A DNA stretch of 48,679 nt from Acidobacteriota bacterium (GTDB lineage: Bacteria > Acidobacteriota > Vicinamibacteria > Vicinamibacterales > CAVVIG01), in the NCBI GenBank assembly GCA_023265175.1, contig JAHFUI010000011.1, positions 1-48,679 on the forward strand, given 5' to 3'. The notes under the pieces were generated by a model, which worked only from the letters and a program-made list of their open reading frames with translations, was not told the DNA's origin and did not search any database. Made by a program: the position numbers and the translations under genes. Of this stretch, positions 9,313 to 18,382 are shown one piece after another. The first letter of the stretch is position 1, and each line of letters opens with the position of its first letter.

Positions 9313-9362
9313 TTGCAAATTGCAAAATGCAAATTTGCAATCAGCACTGAGCAATCTGCATT
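9313..9362. repeat. AT-rich 7-bp array between VWA and LON genes
   Basis: Units close to TGCAAAT occur about every seven bases (313, 321, 328), followed by TTGCAATC and a partly inverted segment ending GCAATCTGCAT. The element fills the whole 58-bp gap between the VWA stop and the LON start. The same unit type recurs near 47040. Confidence 0.6.
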
Positions 9363-10730
9363 TCAGTGAATCGTCTTCGTCTTCTTGTCCATGTAATCCA
9401 TGAGCACGTACTGACCCAGCGTGTACGGCGTCGTGAAGTACGCCTTGCCCTTGGAGATCTCGGCGACGCGGCGCACGAAGCTGACCAGGTCGTAATCCCG
9501 CGCCAGCATGAACGTGTTGATCATGATGCCGCCCTTGCGGCACGCGGCGACCTCCGCGCACGTCTCGGCGACGATGAAGGGGTCGAGCCCGAAGGCATTC
9601 TTGTAGATACGGCCGTCGGGCTGCGTGAGCGCGGACGGTTTTCCGTCCGTGATCATGATGATCTGCCGCATGTCCTTGCGCTGGCGATCGAGAATGCGCC
9701 GGGCGAGGCGCAGCCCTTCGCGGGTGTTCGTGTAGTACGGTCCGACCCGCACCCGTCCCAGCTCCGCCAGCGGAATCTCTTCCGCCGAGTCGTGAAAGAG
9801 CACGACTTTCAATGCATCGCCGGGGTATTGCGTTTTGATCAATTGCGCGAGCGCCAGCGCCACGCGCTTGGCTGGCGTAAACCGATCTTCGCCGTACAGG
9901 ATCATGCTGTGGCTGCAATCGAGCATCAGCACTGTGGCGCACGAGCTCTGATATTCACCCTGGACGACCATCAAATCTTCGTGGGTGACATTGATGCGTC
10001 TGGGTGCTGCCTGCTGGGTGCTGCGTGCTGGGTGCTGCGTGCTGGGTGCTGGGTGCTCGGTGCTGATGCTGGTACTGGATGCTACGTGCTCGTGCTGGGT
10101 GCGCTCGCGTGCTTTGCGCGCCTCGCGCTGGACGGCGTTCAGCAGCGTGCTGGCCGCATCGAGATTCAGCGTGTCGCCGAACTCGTAGGGCTTGGGCGCG
10201 CCGGTTGTCTCCACGCCGGTGGCCTGCTCGCGGGTGTCGTGGCGGCCGTAGCTGCTCTTGCCAAGCGACCCGAGTAAATCGCGCAGCGCGCGGTATCCGA
10301 GGAAATCGAGCGCCTTGTCGGTGACCTCGAACTTGGTGAGCTGCGCCGTGTCGGGGCCATCGCCGGCGCGCCCCTGCCGCCGCTCGCGCTCCGCCCCGAG
10401 ATCGGGCGGCGTCGTGATGTATCCCTCTTCGGTCATGCGGTCGATGATTTGCTGGATGAGCTCCTCGAGCCTCGATCGCGCGTCGGCCTGATCGGCGTCG
10501 GCCGGATCGCCAAGCAGCCGCTCGAGCGTTTCTTCCGGCAGCACGCCGCCGCCAAACAGGGCATCGAGGATCGCGTCGTGCAGCGCCTGCATCGTCCGCT
10601 CGGCGTCGTCCATCTCGTACGGGCTGCCGAAGCCGCTCGAGAGCAGCAGGTCGGACAGCTTCGCGACGAGATCTTCGAGATCCAGATCGTCGAGCTCGTC
10701 GCCAATGAACTTCGTATACCTGTATTTCAT
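9363..10730 (-). CDS. VWA-domain protein partnered with MoxR ATPase
   Basis: A 455-residue soluble protein. The N-terminal ~200 residues are helical and acidic ([15 protein letters not shown]). A von Willebrand factor A domain occupies about residues 255-450, with MIDAS motif [11 protein letters not shown] (DxSxS) and [12 protein letters not shown] supplying the later Thr/Asp ligands. Such proteins act with MoxR AAA+ ATPases as metal-dependent chaperone-like pairs, and the MoxR gene lies immediately upstream. Residues just before the VWA domain carry a repeat-encoded linker ([17 protein letters not shown]) described separately. Starts [15 protein letters not shown]. Confidence 0.85.
   Translation of the reverse strand: MKYRYTKFIGDELDDLDLEDLVAKLSDLLLSSGFGSPYEMDDAERTMQALHDAILDALFGGGVLPEETLERLLGDPADADQADARSRLEELIQQIIDRMTEEGYITTPPDLGAERERRQGRAGDGPDTAQLTKFEVTDKALDFLGYRALRDLLGSLGKSSYGRHDTREQATGVETTGAPKPYEFGDTLNLDAASTLLNAVQREARKARERTQHEHVASSTSISTEHPAPSTQHPARSTQQAAPRRINVTHEDLMVVQGEYQSSCATVLMLDCSHSMILYGEDRFTPAKRVALALAQLIKTQYPGDALKVVLFHDSAEEIPLAELGRVRVGPYYTNTREGLRLARRILDRQRKDMRQIIMITDGKPSALTQPDGRIYKNAFGLDPFIVAETCAEVAACRKGGIMINTFMLARDYDLVSFVRRVAEISKGKAYFTTPYTLGQYVLMDYMDKKTKTIH
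10001..10102. repeat. GC-rich 7-bp array inside VWA gene
   Basis: On the plus strand, units GGTGCTG, CGTGCTG and CCTGCTG follow one another with period seven for about 60 bases, then become irregular. On the coding strand this reads as a 7-residue repeat ([21 protein letters not shown]), because three units equal seven codons. It lies between the helical N-terminus and the VWA domain, where a flexible linker tolerates insertion. Confidence 0.75.
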
Positions 10731-10736
10731 GAACCT

Positions 10737-10809
10737 GTAGAGGCTTGAGGCCGGGGGCTTGAGGCTAGAAGGAATTGCCCAGCCTCCAGTCCCTCGCCTC
10801 CAGCCTCTA
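10737..10809. repeat. GGCTTGA/GGCTAGA 7-bp array with inverted copy
   Basis: The left side carries AGAGGCTTGAGGCC, then GGGGGCTTGAGGCTAGA. The right side is its rough reverse complement (CCTCCAGTCCCTCGCCTCC, AGCCTCTAG). It lies between the MoxR and VWA genes and can fold as a long imperfect hairpin. The MoxR stop codon (TAG, minus strand, 10807-10809) is formed by the end of the element. The same family recurs at 33063-33138. Confidence 0.75.
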
Positions 10810-12303
10810 GTTGTAGTACTTCTTCTTGCCCGCCGGGATCCGCATCTCTTCGTCGAGCGCCGGTTCTTCGCGGCGCGCCGGACGCCGTGGCGGCGCCTCG
10901 TTCGCCGCGTAGCCGCGTTCGTCGCTGCGGCTGATCTTTTTCTGCGAGAACAGGCCTTCGAGGACGAAATCGATCGCTGACGCGACGGCCGGAGCTGGTG
11001 CGCCGGCGGGCACGCCTGCGCGGTTGGCCAGCTCGCGCAATCCCTGCACGCTGCCGGTCAGCGCGATGACTTCCTCCGCCGATGTCCCATCGCTGAGCGG
11101 CAGCGATCCACCGAGGTCGAACCACTCGACGACCGTTCGCGTATCAATCCCGTCGAAGACGCCGGTGAACACGCTGCCGACGGCCGATCGGATGAGATCG
11201 CGCGCGACCTGCTCGGCGCCTCGCAGCTCACCCTCGTACTCCAGCTCGAACTTGCCGGTGATGGAGGGCAGCGCGGCGTACAGATCGGTGACGCGCGGCA
11301 CGACCAGATGTTCGCCGTTCTGCAGCGCCCGGCGTTCCGCATTGGAGACGACGAGCTCGAGCGTCGTGATGGGAAGCCGCTGGCTGACGCCGGACCGCTT
11401 GTCGACCCTGCGATCCGCCCGCGCCTGGAACGCCACCTCCTCGACCACCTCGCGCACGAAGTCCGGGATCTCGACCTTCAATCCGCCCTGCCGTTCCGTC
11501 CAGGCTTCCTGCTTGGTGATCGCCGTCGCGTTGTGCCGCGTCACCGGATAGTGCGTCCGAATCTCCGATCCGATGCGGTCCTTGAGCGGCGTGATGATCT
11601 TGCCACGGGCCGTGTAGTCCTCGGGGTTCGCGGTGAAGACGAGCATCACGTCGAGCTTGAGCCGGATCGGGTAGCCCTTAATCTGAACGTCACCCTCCTG
11701 CAGGATGTTGAACAGCCCGACCTGAATTTTGCCGGCAAGGTCCGGCAGCTCGTTGATGGCGAAGATGCCGCGGTTCGCGCGCGGCAGCAGGCCGTAATGC
11801 ATCGTCAGCTCGTCGGACAGATTCAACCCCGCGTGGGCGGCTCTGATCGGATCGATGTCACCAACCATGTCCGCGATGGTCACGTCCGGGGTCGCAAGCT
11901 TTTCGACGAAGCGCGCCTCTCGTGGCAGCCACGCAATCGGCAGGCCGTCGCCTTCCTTGGCGACGCGGGCCCGACACGCGCCGCAGATCGGCGCGAGCGG
12001 GTTGTCGTGAATCTCGCACCCAGGGACGACCGGAATCTGCTCGTCGAGCAGATCCACGAGGCCGCGAAGAATCCGGCTCTTCGCCTGACCGCGCAGGCCG
12101 AGAAGAATGAAGTTGTGGCGCGACAGGATCGCGTTGATCAGTTGTGGAACGACCGTTTCGTCGTAGCCGATGATGCCGGGAAACAGCGGCTCGGCGGCTT
12201 GCAGCTTCCGCACGAGATTGTCCCGAACTTCCTGTTTGACCGGCCGCATGCGCGTGCCGGAATGCTTGCGCAACGCGCCGAGGGTCTGAATTGAGGCCGC
12301 CAT
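10807..12303 (-). CDS. MoxR / magnesium-chelatase-like AAA+ ATPase
   Basis: The 498-residue AAA+ protein has Walker [16 protein letters not shown] and Walker B-like [12 protein letters not shown]; the helix-2 insert and sensor region ([17 protein letters not shown]) match ChlI/MoxR proteins. A four-Cys/His element ([19 protein letters not shown]) suggests a zinc-binding insert near residue 95. The Walker A Gly before Lys is Ala (QAKS), seen in this subfamily as I recall it. The C-terminal ~180 residues are a unique helical region ending in a Lys/Tyr tail (GKKKYYN). It likely remodels protein complexes with the adjacent VWA protein. ATG 12303 starts [14 protein letters not shown]. Confidence 0.85.
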   Translation of the reverse strand: MAASIQTLGALRKHSGTRMRPVKQEVRDNLVRKLQAAEPLFPGIIGYDETVVPQLINAILSRHNFILLGLRGQAKSRILRGLVDLLDEQIPVVPGCEIHDNPLAPICGACRARVAKEGDGLPIAWLPREARFVEKLATPDVTIADMVGDIDPIRAAHAGLNLSDELTMHYGLLPRANRGIFAINELPDLAGKIQVGLFNILQEGDVQIKGYPIRLKLDVMLVFTANPEDYTARGKIITPLKDRIGSEIRTHYPVTRHNATAITKQEAWTERQGGLKVEIPDFVREVVEEVAFQARADRRVDKRSGVSQRLPITTLELVVSNAERRALQNGEHLVVPRVTDLYAALPSITGKFELEYEGELRGAEQVARDLIRSAVGSVFTGVFDGIDTRTVVEWFDLGGSLPLSDGTSAEEVIALTGSVQGLRELANRAGVPAGAPAPAVASAIDFVLEGLFSQKKISRSDERGYAANEAPPRRPARREEPALDEEMRIPAGKKKYYN

Positions 12304-12436
12304 GGATCGATTCTATCCGAATTGCGTGCAGCCATCGCGGCGGCCGGGTTCGTCGCGCCACTCGATCACCTCCGGCCTTTGTGCCCTGTGTCCATTGTGG
12401 TGATTCAGCGAGGCTAAGTACACTGACGCCCGGCCA

Positions 12437-13231
12437 GTGCCGCATCCCTTCTTTTCTTCGACGCGCCCGCTCGTGTTCGCGCACCGAGGCGGGAGCGCGC
12501 TCGCGCCGGAAAACACTTTGGCGGCGTTCGACAACGGCCTGGCACTCGGCGCCGATGGTCTGGAGCTCGACGTGCACCTGTCTCGTGACGGCGTCGTGGT
12601 CGTCCATCACGATCGTACGCTCGAGCGGACGACCACCCTCCGCGGTCCAATCGCGCAGCAGATGTCTGACGACCTGTCACGCGCGGATGCCGGCTATTTC
12701 TTTCGCGACGACGACGGCTTTCCCTTTCGCGCGCGCGGCATCGGCGTGCCGACGCTCGCCCAGGTGCTGGGGCGCTATCGCGACACGCGGATCATCATCG
12801 AGCTCAAAGTCAACAGCGTCGCGCTCGCGCGCGCGACGGTCGAAACCGTGCGCGCCGCCGACGCGGTCGATCGTGTGTGTCTCGGCTCCTTCGGGTGGCG
12901 CGTCATTCGCGCGGTTCGCGCCTTCGAGCCGGCGATTGCGACCAGCGCGGCGCGGGAGGAAGTGCGCTGGGCCCTGTATCGATCCCGGTGTCGGTGGCCA
13001 GTCTCACGCGTCCCGTACGGCGGCTATCAGGTCCCGGAATCGGCAGGACGCACCCGCGTCGTGTCGCCGCGCTTCATCGAGGCGGCGCATCGCGCCGGCC
13101 TCGCCGTGCAGGTCTGGACCGTGGATCCTGAGGAGGATGTACGTCGTCTGCTCGGCTGGGGCGTGGACGCCCTCATTACGGACAGGCCGGATGTGGTCGT
13201 GCCGATCGTACGGGAATGGCGCCTACCTTGA
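12437..13231 (+). CDS. Glycerophosphodiester phosphodiesterase family protein
   Basis: The 264-residue TIM-barrel protein has the GDPD signature: HRGG (H16, R17), PENT, GLELDVHLS (E43, D45) and VVHHDRTLERTT (H58). Later strands IIIELKVNS, LGSFGWR and VQVWTVD (with the Trp-Thr-Val-Asp motif) and GVDALITDRPD complete the fold. Members hydrolyse glycerophosphodiesters to glycerol-3-phosphate plus an alcohol in a Ca/Mg-dependent reaction. No signal peptide is seen, so it is probably cytoplasmic. GTG 12437 is the start. It is convergent with the UDG gene, with only 2 bp between stops. Confidence 0.9.
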   Translation: MPHPFFSSTRPLVFAHRGGSALAPENTLAAFDNGLALGADGLELDVHLSRDGVVVVHHDRTLERTTTLRGPIAQQMSDDLSRADAGYFFRDDDGFPFRARGIGVPTLAQVLGRYRDTRIIIELKVNSVALARATVETVRAADAVDRVCLGSFGWRVIRAVRAFEPAIATSAAREEVRWALYRSRCRWPVSRVPYGGYQVPESAGRTRVVSPRFIEAAHRAGLAVQVWTVDPEEDVRRLLGWGVDALITDRPDVVVPIVREWRLP

Positions 13232-13233
13232 CG

Positions 13234-13941
13234 TCATCGCGGACGAACGCGCGTGAGCGCGCGCCGGGCAGCGTGAAACACCTCGTCCATCATGCGGGCT
13301 GTGAGCTTGCCCGTGTTCGTGTTCTGACGGCTGGGGTGGTAACAACCGATGAGCGTCTGTCCGTTCGGGAACGCGTGAGCAAGCGCGTGCCCGAACTGAG
13401 GCTTCGGCCGCACCACGTGCCCACGGCGTTTCAGCAGCTGAAGGTACGCGTCGAACCCAATCCGGCCGAGGGCGACGACGACCCGCACCCGGCCAAGCGC
13501 ATCGAGCTCCGCCTCGAGGTGGGGCAGGCAGTTGCCGATTTCCTCCGGCGTCGGTTTGTTGTCGGGCGGCGCGCAGCGGACCGCAGCCGCGATGTACGCG
13601 TCGCGCAGCCGCAACCCGTCGTTCGGCCGGCGGGAGGTGGGCATGTTCGCGTAGCCCGCGCGATGAAGCGCCGCCATGAGGAAATCGCCCGAACCGCCAA
13701 CGCCGTCGCCCGTGAACACGCGACCGGTACGGTTCGCGCCGTGCGCGGCCGGCGCCAGTCCGACGATGAGAAGCTGCGCGCGGGGATCGCCGAAGCCGGG
13801 GACCGGCCGCGCCCAGTAGATGTCGTCGCGATACGCGCGCCGCTTCTCGCGTCCAATGCGCGCGCAGTACGAGCGCAGTCGCGGACAGCGATCGCAGCAG
13901 ATGATGCGATCACGGATAAGGGATACGGACAATTTGGTCAC
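13234..13941 (-). CDS. Uracil-DNA glycosylase, family 5 (UdgB-like)
   Basis: The 235-residue protein removes uracil or related bases from DNA. N-terminal Cys residues (IICCDRCPRLRSYC) match iron-sulfur ligands of family 4/5 UDGs. Motif A is GLAPAAHGANRTGRVFTGDG, in which family 5 has Ala instead of a catalytic Asp, and motif B is CYHPSRQNTNTGK (HPSxxN). The region ARPVPGFGDP is the usual pre-motif segment. It is divergent from aceE with about 80 bp between starts. Confidence 0.9.
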   Translation of the reverse strand: MTKLSVSLIRDRIICCDRCPRLRSYCARIGREKRRAYRDDIYWARPVPGFGDPRAQLLIVGLAPAAHGANRTGRVFTGDGVGGSGDFLMAALHRAGYANMPTSRRPNDGLRLRDAYIAAAVRCAPPDNKPTPEEIGNCLPHLEAELDALGRVRVVVALGRIGFDAYLQLLKRRGHVVRPKPQFGHALAHAFPNGQTLIGCYHPSRQNTNTGKLTARMMDEVFHAARRALTRVRPR

Positions 13942-13961
13942 TTACGACAAGGGACTACAAT
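13934..13961 (+). promoter_or_regulatory. aceE: Possible aceE promoter
   Basis: TTGGTC (13934-13939) and TACAAT (13956-13961) are separated by 16 bp and lie about 60 bp before the aceE GTG. The -10 matches TATAAT at five of six positions; the -35 is weak. It overlaps the first codons of the divergent UDG gene. Confidence 0.33.
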
Positions 13962-14021
13962 GAGTGGTTGGCCTGCAGCCGGACAGGCGGTCAGCCGACA
14001 AACCGAAAGGAACCTGCGTCT

Positions 14022-16700
14022 GTGAGACACATTGCTCCGAAAGATGCCGCGGAGCTCGATGCCCTCGAAACGCGCGAATGGCTTGAGTCCCTCGATTATG
14101 TGCTCCAAAGCGGCGGGCCCGTCAAAGTCGCGCGGCTGCTGCGCGAGCTGACTCTCCACGCCGCCGAGAACGGCGTCAGGCTGCCGTTCACCGCGAACAC
14201 GCCCTACATCAACACGATTCCGGCCGACGACCAGGTGCTCATGCCGGGCAGCCCGGATATCGAGCGCCGCATCAAGAGCTTCGTCCGTTGGAATGCGGCG
14301 GCCATGGTCGTCCGCGCCAACAAGGCCGACGAGGGCATCGGCGGTCACATTTCGACCTTCGCGTCCGCCGCGACGCTGTACGAAGTCGGCTTCAATCATT
14401 TCTTTCGCGGGCGCGACGCGGACGGCGACGGCGATGTGATCTTCTTCCAGGGCCACGCGGCGCCCGGCGTCTACGCGCGCGCGTACCTCGAGGGACGGCT
14501 CGACGAATCACACCTGGAGAACTTCCGGCGCGAGCTCCAGCCCGGCGGGGGATTGTCGTCGTATCCGCATCCGTGGCTGATGCCGCACTTCTGGGAGTTC
14601 CCGACCGTCTCGATGGGGCTCGGACCGTTGATGGCGATCTATCAGGCGCGCTTCACGCGCTACCTCGAGGATCGCGGCCTGAAGCCGAAGTCCAGCGCGA
14701 AAGTATGGGCGTTCCTCGGCGACGGAGAAACCGACGAGCCCGAAGCGCTGGGCGCCATCACGCTGCCGGCGCGCGAGAAGCTCGACAACCTGATTTTCGT
14801 CGTCAACTGCAACCTGCAGCGGCTCGACGGTCCCGTGCGCGGCAACGGCCAGATCATTCAGGAGCTGGAAGCCGCGTTTCGTGGGGCCGGATGGAACGTG
14901 ATCAAGGTGATCTGGGGACGGGAGTGGGATCCGCTGCTCGCCAAAGATCGCGACGGCCTCCTGGTGAAACGCATGGGCGAGATCGTCGACGGCCAGTACC
15001 AGAAGTATGCCGTCGAGTCCGGCGCGTATCTGCGCGAGCACTTCTGGGGCGTCGATCCGCGTCTGCTCGAGATGGTCAAACACCTGTCGGACGATCAGCT
15101 CAAGAAGATGACGCTCGGCGGTCACGACCCGACGAAGGTCTACAACGCGTACAAAGTGGCACTCGAACACAAAGAATCGCCGACCGTCATCCTCGCGCGG
15201 ACGATCAAGGGATACGGGCTGGGCGAGGCGGGCGAGGGCAAGAACATCACGCACCAGCAGAAGAAGATGAACGAAGAGGAGCTGCGGGCGTTCCGCGCCC
15301 GCTTCGGCATTCCGGTGTCCGACGCGGACATCGCGAAGACGCCTTTCTATCGGCCCCCCGAGGACAGCACCGAGACTCGCTATCTGCACGACCGCCGCAA
15401 GGCACTCGGCGGCTTCCTGCCGAATCGCAAGACGCGAAGCGAGCCGCTCGAGGCGTTGCCGGCCGAGCTCTTCGAGGAATTCCACAAGGGCACCGACGGC
15501 CGCAACGTGTCGACCACCATGGTGTTCGTGCGCCTGTTGTCGAAGCTGCTGCGCGACAAGGATCTCGGTCGGCTCATTGTCCCCATCGTGCCGGACGAGG
15601 CGCGGACGTTCGGGATGGAAGCGCTGTTCCGTCAAGTCGGCATTTACTCGCACGCCGGTCAGCTGTACGAGCCGGTCGATATGGACACGCTCCTGTATTA
15701 CAAGGAAGCCTCCGACGGTCAGATTCTCGAAGAAGGGATCACCGAGGCCGGTTCGATGTCGTCGTTCATTGCCGCCGGGACCGCCTACGCCACTCACGGC
15801 GTGAACACGATCCCGTTCTTCATTTACTACTCGATGTTCGGCTTTCAGCGGATCGGCGATCTGATCTGGGCCGCCGGCGATTCGCGCGCGCGCGGGTTCC
15901 TGCTCGGCGGAACCGCGGGGCGCACGACGCTTGCCGGCGAGGGGTTACAGCACCAGGACGGCAACAGCCACCTCTTCGCGATGGCGTATCCCAACTGCGC
16001 CGCGTACGACCCCGCGTTTGCGTACGAGATCGCCGTCATCATTCAGGACGGCATCCGCCGGATGTACATCGATCAGGAAAGCATCTTCTATTACCTGACC
16101 GTGGGGAACGAGCAGTACGCGATGCCAGCCATGCCCGAGGGTGCGGCCGACGGCATTCTCAAGGGCCTGTATCGGTTCCGCGCGGCGTCGAAGCCGGACG
16201 CGAAGCTGCGCGCGCAGCTGTTCGGCAGCGGCGCCATCCTGCCAGAGGTCATCAAGGCGCAGGAGATCCTGGAGTCGACATACGATGTGAGCGCGGACGT
16301 CTGGAGCGTGACGAGCTACAACGAGCTCTATCGCGACGGACACCGATGCGAGCGCTGGAACCTGCTGCATCCCACCGAACCGGCGCGCGAGCCGTACGTC
16401 ACGGCGTGCCTCAAAGAGGCGCCCGGCGTGCTGGTCGCGGCGTCGGACTACGTCAAGGCGCTGCCCGACGCAATCGATCGCTGGCTGCCGAGGCCGCTCA
16501 CCGCCCTCGGCACCGACGGCTTCGGCCGGAGCGAGAACCGCGCCGCGCTGCGGGACTTCTTCGAAGTCGATGCGCGCTACGTGGTCATCGCGACGCTCGC
16601 GGCGCTCGCGCGCGACGCCAAGATCGACGTCGCGGTCGTCCAGCAGGCCATCAAGACGCACGGGATCGATCCGGAGAAGGTCAATCCGGCTATTGCGTAG
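14022..16700 (+). CDS. aceE: Pyruvate dehydrogenase E1 component, homodimeric type
   Basis: An 892-residue AceE. It oxidatively decarboxylates pyruvate with thiamine diphosphate and passes the acetyl group to lipoyl-E2. Visible landmarks: NTPYINTIP near residue 60, GGHISTFASAATLYEVGFNH, the TPP/Mg motif FLGDGETDEPEAL near residue 231 with the downstream Asn in FVVNCNLQRLDGPVRGNG, and the second-half pyrimidine-domain segments IVPDEARTFGMEALF and LEEGITEAGSM. Length matches E. coli AceE (887). GTG 14022 is chosen because GAAAGGA precedes it by about 11 bases; MACS at 13968 is less likely. It forms an operon with aceF, and lipA lies 2.3 kb on, on the other strand. Confidence 0.95.
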   Translation: MRHIAPKDAAELDALETREWLESLDYVLQSGGPVKVARLLRELTLHAAENGVRLPFTANTPYINTIPADDQVLMPGSPDIERRIKSFVRWNAAAMVVRANKADEGIGGHISTFASAATLYEVGFNHFFRGRDADGDGDVIFFQGHAAPGVYARAYLEGRLDESHLENFRRELQPGGGLSSYPHPWLMPHFWEFPTVSMGLGPLMAIYQARFTRYLEDRGLKPKSSAKVWAFLGDGETDEPEALGAITLPAREKLDNLIFVVNCNLQRLDGPVRGNGQIIQELEAAFRGAGWNVIKVIWGREWDPLLAKDRDGLLVKRMGEIVDGQYQKYAVESGAYLREHFWGVDPRLLEMVKHLSDDQLKKMTLGGHDPTKVYNAYKVALEHKESPTVILARTIKGYGLGEAGEGKNITHQQKKMNEEELRAFRARFGIPVSDADIAKTPFYRPPEDSTETRYLHDRRKALGGFLPNRKTRSEPLEALPAELFEEFHKGTDGRNVSTTMVFVRLLSKLLRDKDLGRLIVPIVPDEARTFGMEALFRQVGIYSHAGQLYEPVDMDTLLYYKEASDGQILEEGITEAGSMSSFIAAGTAYATHGVNTIPFFIYYSMFGFQRIGDLIWAAGDSRARGFLLGGTAGRTTLAGEGLQHQDGNSHLFAMAYPNCAAYDPAFAYEIAVIIQDGIRRMYIDQESIFYYLTVGNEQYAMPAMPEGAADGILKGLYRFRAASKPDAKLRAQLFGSGAILPEVIKAQEILESTYDVSADVWSVTSYNELYRDGHRCERWNLLHPTEPAREPYVTACLKEAPGVLVAASDYVKALPDAIDRWLPRPLTALGTDGFGRSENRAALRDFFEVDARYVVIATLAALARDAKIDVAVVQQAIKTHGIDPEKVNPAIA

Positions 16701-16709
16701 CGATGATGA

Positions 16710-16746
16710 ACCACCAAGGACACGTCCATCGTGTGTCCTTGGTGGT
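16710..16746. repeat. Perfect 14-bp inverted repeat between aceE and aceF
   Basis: ACCACCAAGGACAC (16710-16723) is the exact reverse complement of GTGTCCTTGGTGGT (16733-16746), with a 9-base loop. It lies 10 bp after the aceE stop and ends 16 bp before the aceF start, with the aceF ribosome binding site (GAAAGG) directly after it. It could stabilise mRNA, attenuate, or be a mobile repeat. There is no T-run, so it is not an ordinary terminator. Confidence 0.8.
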
Positions 16747-16762
16747 GAAAGGCTTTTGTCGC

Positions 16763-18319
16763 GTGTCTGCTGACTTCGTCCTGCCTGAACTTGGCGAAAA
16801 CATCGAGACGGGCGACGTGCTGCGCGTGCTCGTCAAGGCGGGCGATACGCTCGTGAAAGATCAGGCCGTGCTCGAGCTCGAGACCGACAAGGCGACGATC
16901 GAAGTGCCCTCGTCGGTGGCCGGCCGGGTGACCGACATCAAGGTCAAAGCCGGCGACAAGGTGAAAGTCGGTCAGGCGATCCTCGCCGTGGAGGAAGCCG
17001 GTCACGCGCAGGAGAAGGCCGCTCCTGCGAAGCCCGCTCAGAGCCAACCACCGTCGGCAAAGGCCGAGCCCAAAGCGAGCCAGGCAGTCGCCGCCGACAG
17101 CGCTGCGAAAGTCCCCGGCGATGGCGGACTCGAGCAGCCTGCTGAAGGCGGGAAGCGCCAGGCGGCTGCTGACAAGCCCGGAGTGCCGGGGGTACCTGGG
17201 GAAAACGAAAAGCGTGTCGAGGCCCGCGCGGGTGCAGAGGACACAGAGCAGGGCGATGTGACGAGCGCTGCCGCGCGTGGACAAAAAGTCGTCGACATCA
17301 GTCGCGGCGCGCGCCAGACCGCTGAATCGCCAGCCGAGTCCGAGCTGCCGCCGGCACCGGCGACGCCGTCGGTCCGCCGCATGGCCCGCGAGCTTGGCGT
17401 CGACATCAACGACGTCGCCGGAAGCGGACCGAGCGGCCGTATTTCAACCGACGATGTGAAGGCGCACGTCAACCGGATCGTGAGCGGGTCGCCAACGCCG
17501 AGCGTGCCGGCGGCGGAGCCGCTTCCTGACTTCAGCCGCTGGGGCGAGATCGAGCGTCAGCCGATGCGCGGCGTCCGCCGGAAGACCGCTGAGCATCTGG
17601 TCGCGGCATGGAGGGCCATTCCCCACGTCACGCAGCACGACGTGGCCGACGTCACCGCGCTCGAAGAGGCGCGCAAGCGCTACGCGAAGCAGGCGGAAGC
17701 CGCCGGCGGCAACCTGACCGTCACGGCGATCGCCGTGAAAGTGGTCGCGGCGGCGCTGAAGGTCTTCCCGCAGTTCAACGTCTCGGTCGATATGGCCGCG
17801 CAGGAAATCATCCAGAGGAAATACATCCACATCGGCGTGGCGGTGGACACCGATCGCGGCCTGCTCGTGCCGGTCATCCGCGACGCCGATACGAAGAACA
17901 TCACGCAGATCGCCGTTGAGCTGTCGCAGCTCTCCGAGAAGGCCCGCAATCGCAAGCTGTCGCTCGAACAGATGCAGGGCGGCTGTTTCAGTATCTCGAA
18001 TCTCGGCGGCATCGGCGGCACCTCGTTCACGCCGATCGTCAACGCCCCGGAAGTCGCGATCCTCGGCATCTCCCGGGCGCGCATGGAGCCAGTCTATCAG
18101 CGCCTGCAGCCGGCGCCGAGCGCGGAGGCGCGAGGCGCCAGCGAGCGGGGGTGGGGCCCCGCGAGCATTGAAGGAGATGCGCAGCTGGTTCCCCGCCTGA
18201 TGCTGCCGCTCTCGCTGTCCTACGACCACCGCGTCGTCGACGGCGCCGACGGGATCCGGTTTCTCCGCTGGATCATCGAAGCGCTCGAGCAGCCGTTTCT
18301 GTTGGCGCTCCAGGGATGA
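16763..18319 (+). CDS. aceF: Dihydrolipoamide acetyltransferase (PDH E2)
   Basis: The 518-residue E2 transfers acetyl from E1-lipoate to CoA. One lipoyl domain (residues ~3-78, lipoylated K43 in ELETDKATIEVPS) is followed by a long Ala/Pro/Glu-rich linker to ~195. The E1/E3-binding domain (SVRRMARELGVDINDVAGSG) spans about 200-238, and the catalytic domain ~265-518 ends with SYDHRVVDGADG (active His near 488). Residues ~451-468 (APSAEARGASERGW region) are an insert encoded by a repeat element just before the last catalytic strands. GTG 16763 is the start, preceded by GAAAGG. Confidence 0.94.
   Translation: MSADFVLPELGENIETGDVLRVLVKAGDTLVKDQAVLELETDKATIEVPSSVAGRVTDIKVKAGDKVKVGQAILAVEEAGHAQEKAAPAKPAQSQPPSAKAEPKASQAVAADSAAKVPGDGGLEQPAEGGKRQAAADKPGVPGVPGENEKRVEARAGAEDTEQGDVTSAAARGQKVVDISRGARQTAESPAESELPPAPATPSVRRMARELGVDINDVAGSGPSGRISTDDVKAHVNRIVSGSPTPSVPAAEPLPDFSRWGEIERQPMRGVRRKTAEHLVAAWRAIPHVTQHDVADVTALEEARKRYAKQAEAAGGNLTVTAIAVKVVAAALKVFPQFNVSVDMAAQEIIQRKYIHIGVAVDTDRGLLVPVIRDADTKNITQIAVELSQLSEKARNRKLSLEQMQGGCFSISNLGGIGGTSFTPIVNAPEVAILGISRARMEPVYQRLQPAPSAEARGASERGWGPASIEGDAQLVPRLMLPLSLSYDHRVVDGADGIRFLRWIIEALEQPFLLALQG
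18113..18165. repeat. REP-like element inserted in frame in aceF
   Basis: About 50 bases beginning GCGCCGAGCGCG and ending GGGGTGGGGCCCCGCGAG closely match an intergenic copy at 39802-39853. The GC core can fold (GCGGGG / CCCCGC around GTGGGG). It adds about 18 residues to the E2 catalytic domain between VYQ and LVPRLMLPLSLSYDH, a position where E2 proteins normally have only a short loop. Confidence 0.75.
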
Positions 18320-18382
18320 TCGGCCTGGCTGCTTTATCGGACTGCTTATCACGAAGCGCACGATGGTATACGACAACCTTTT

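Noticed and set aside
14288-16762. Open frame running through aceE in the frame of aceF
   Set aside because: It is antisense-free but frame-shifted relative to AceE and Arg-rich; aceF similarity begins only at 16763.
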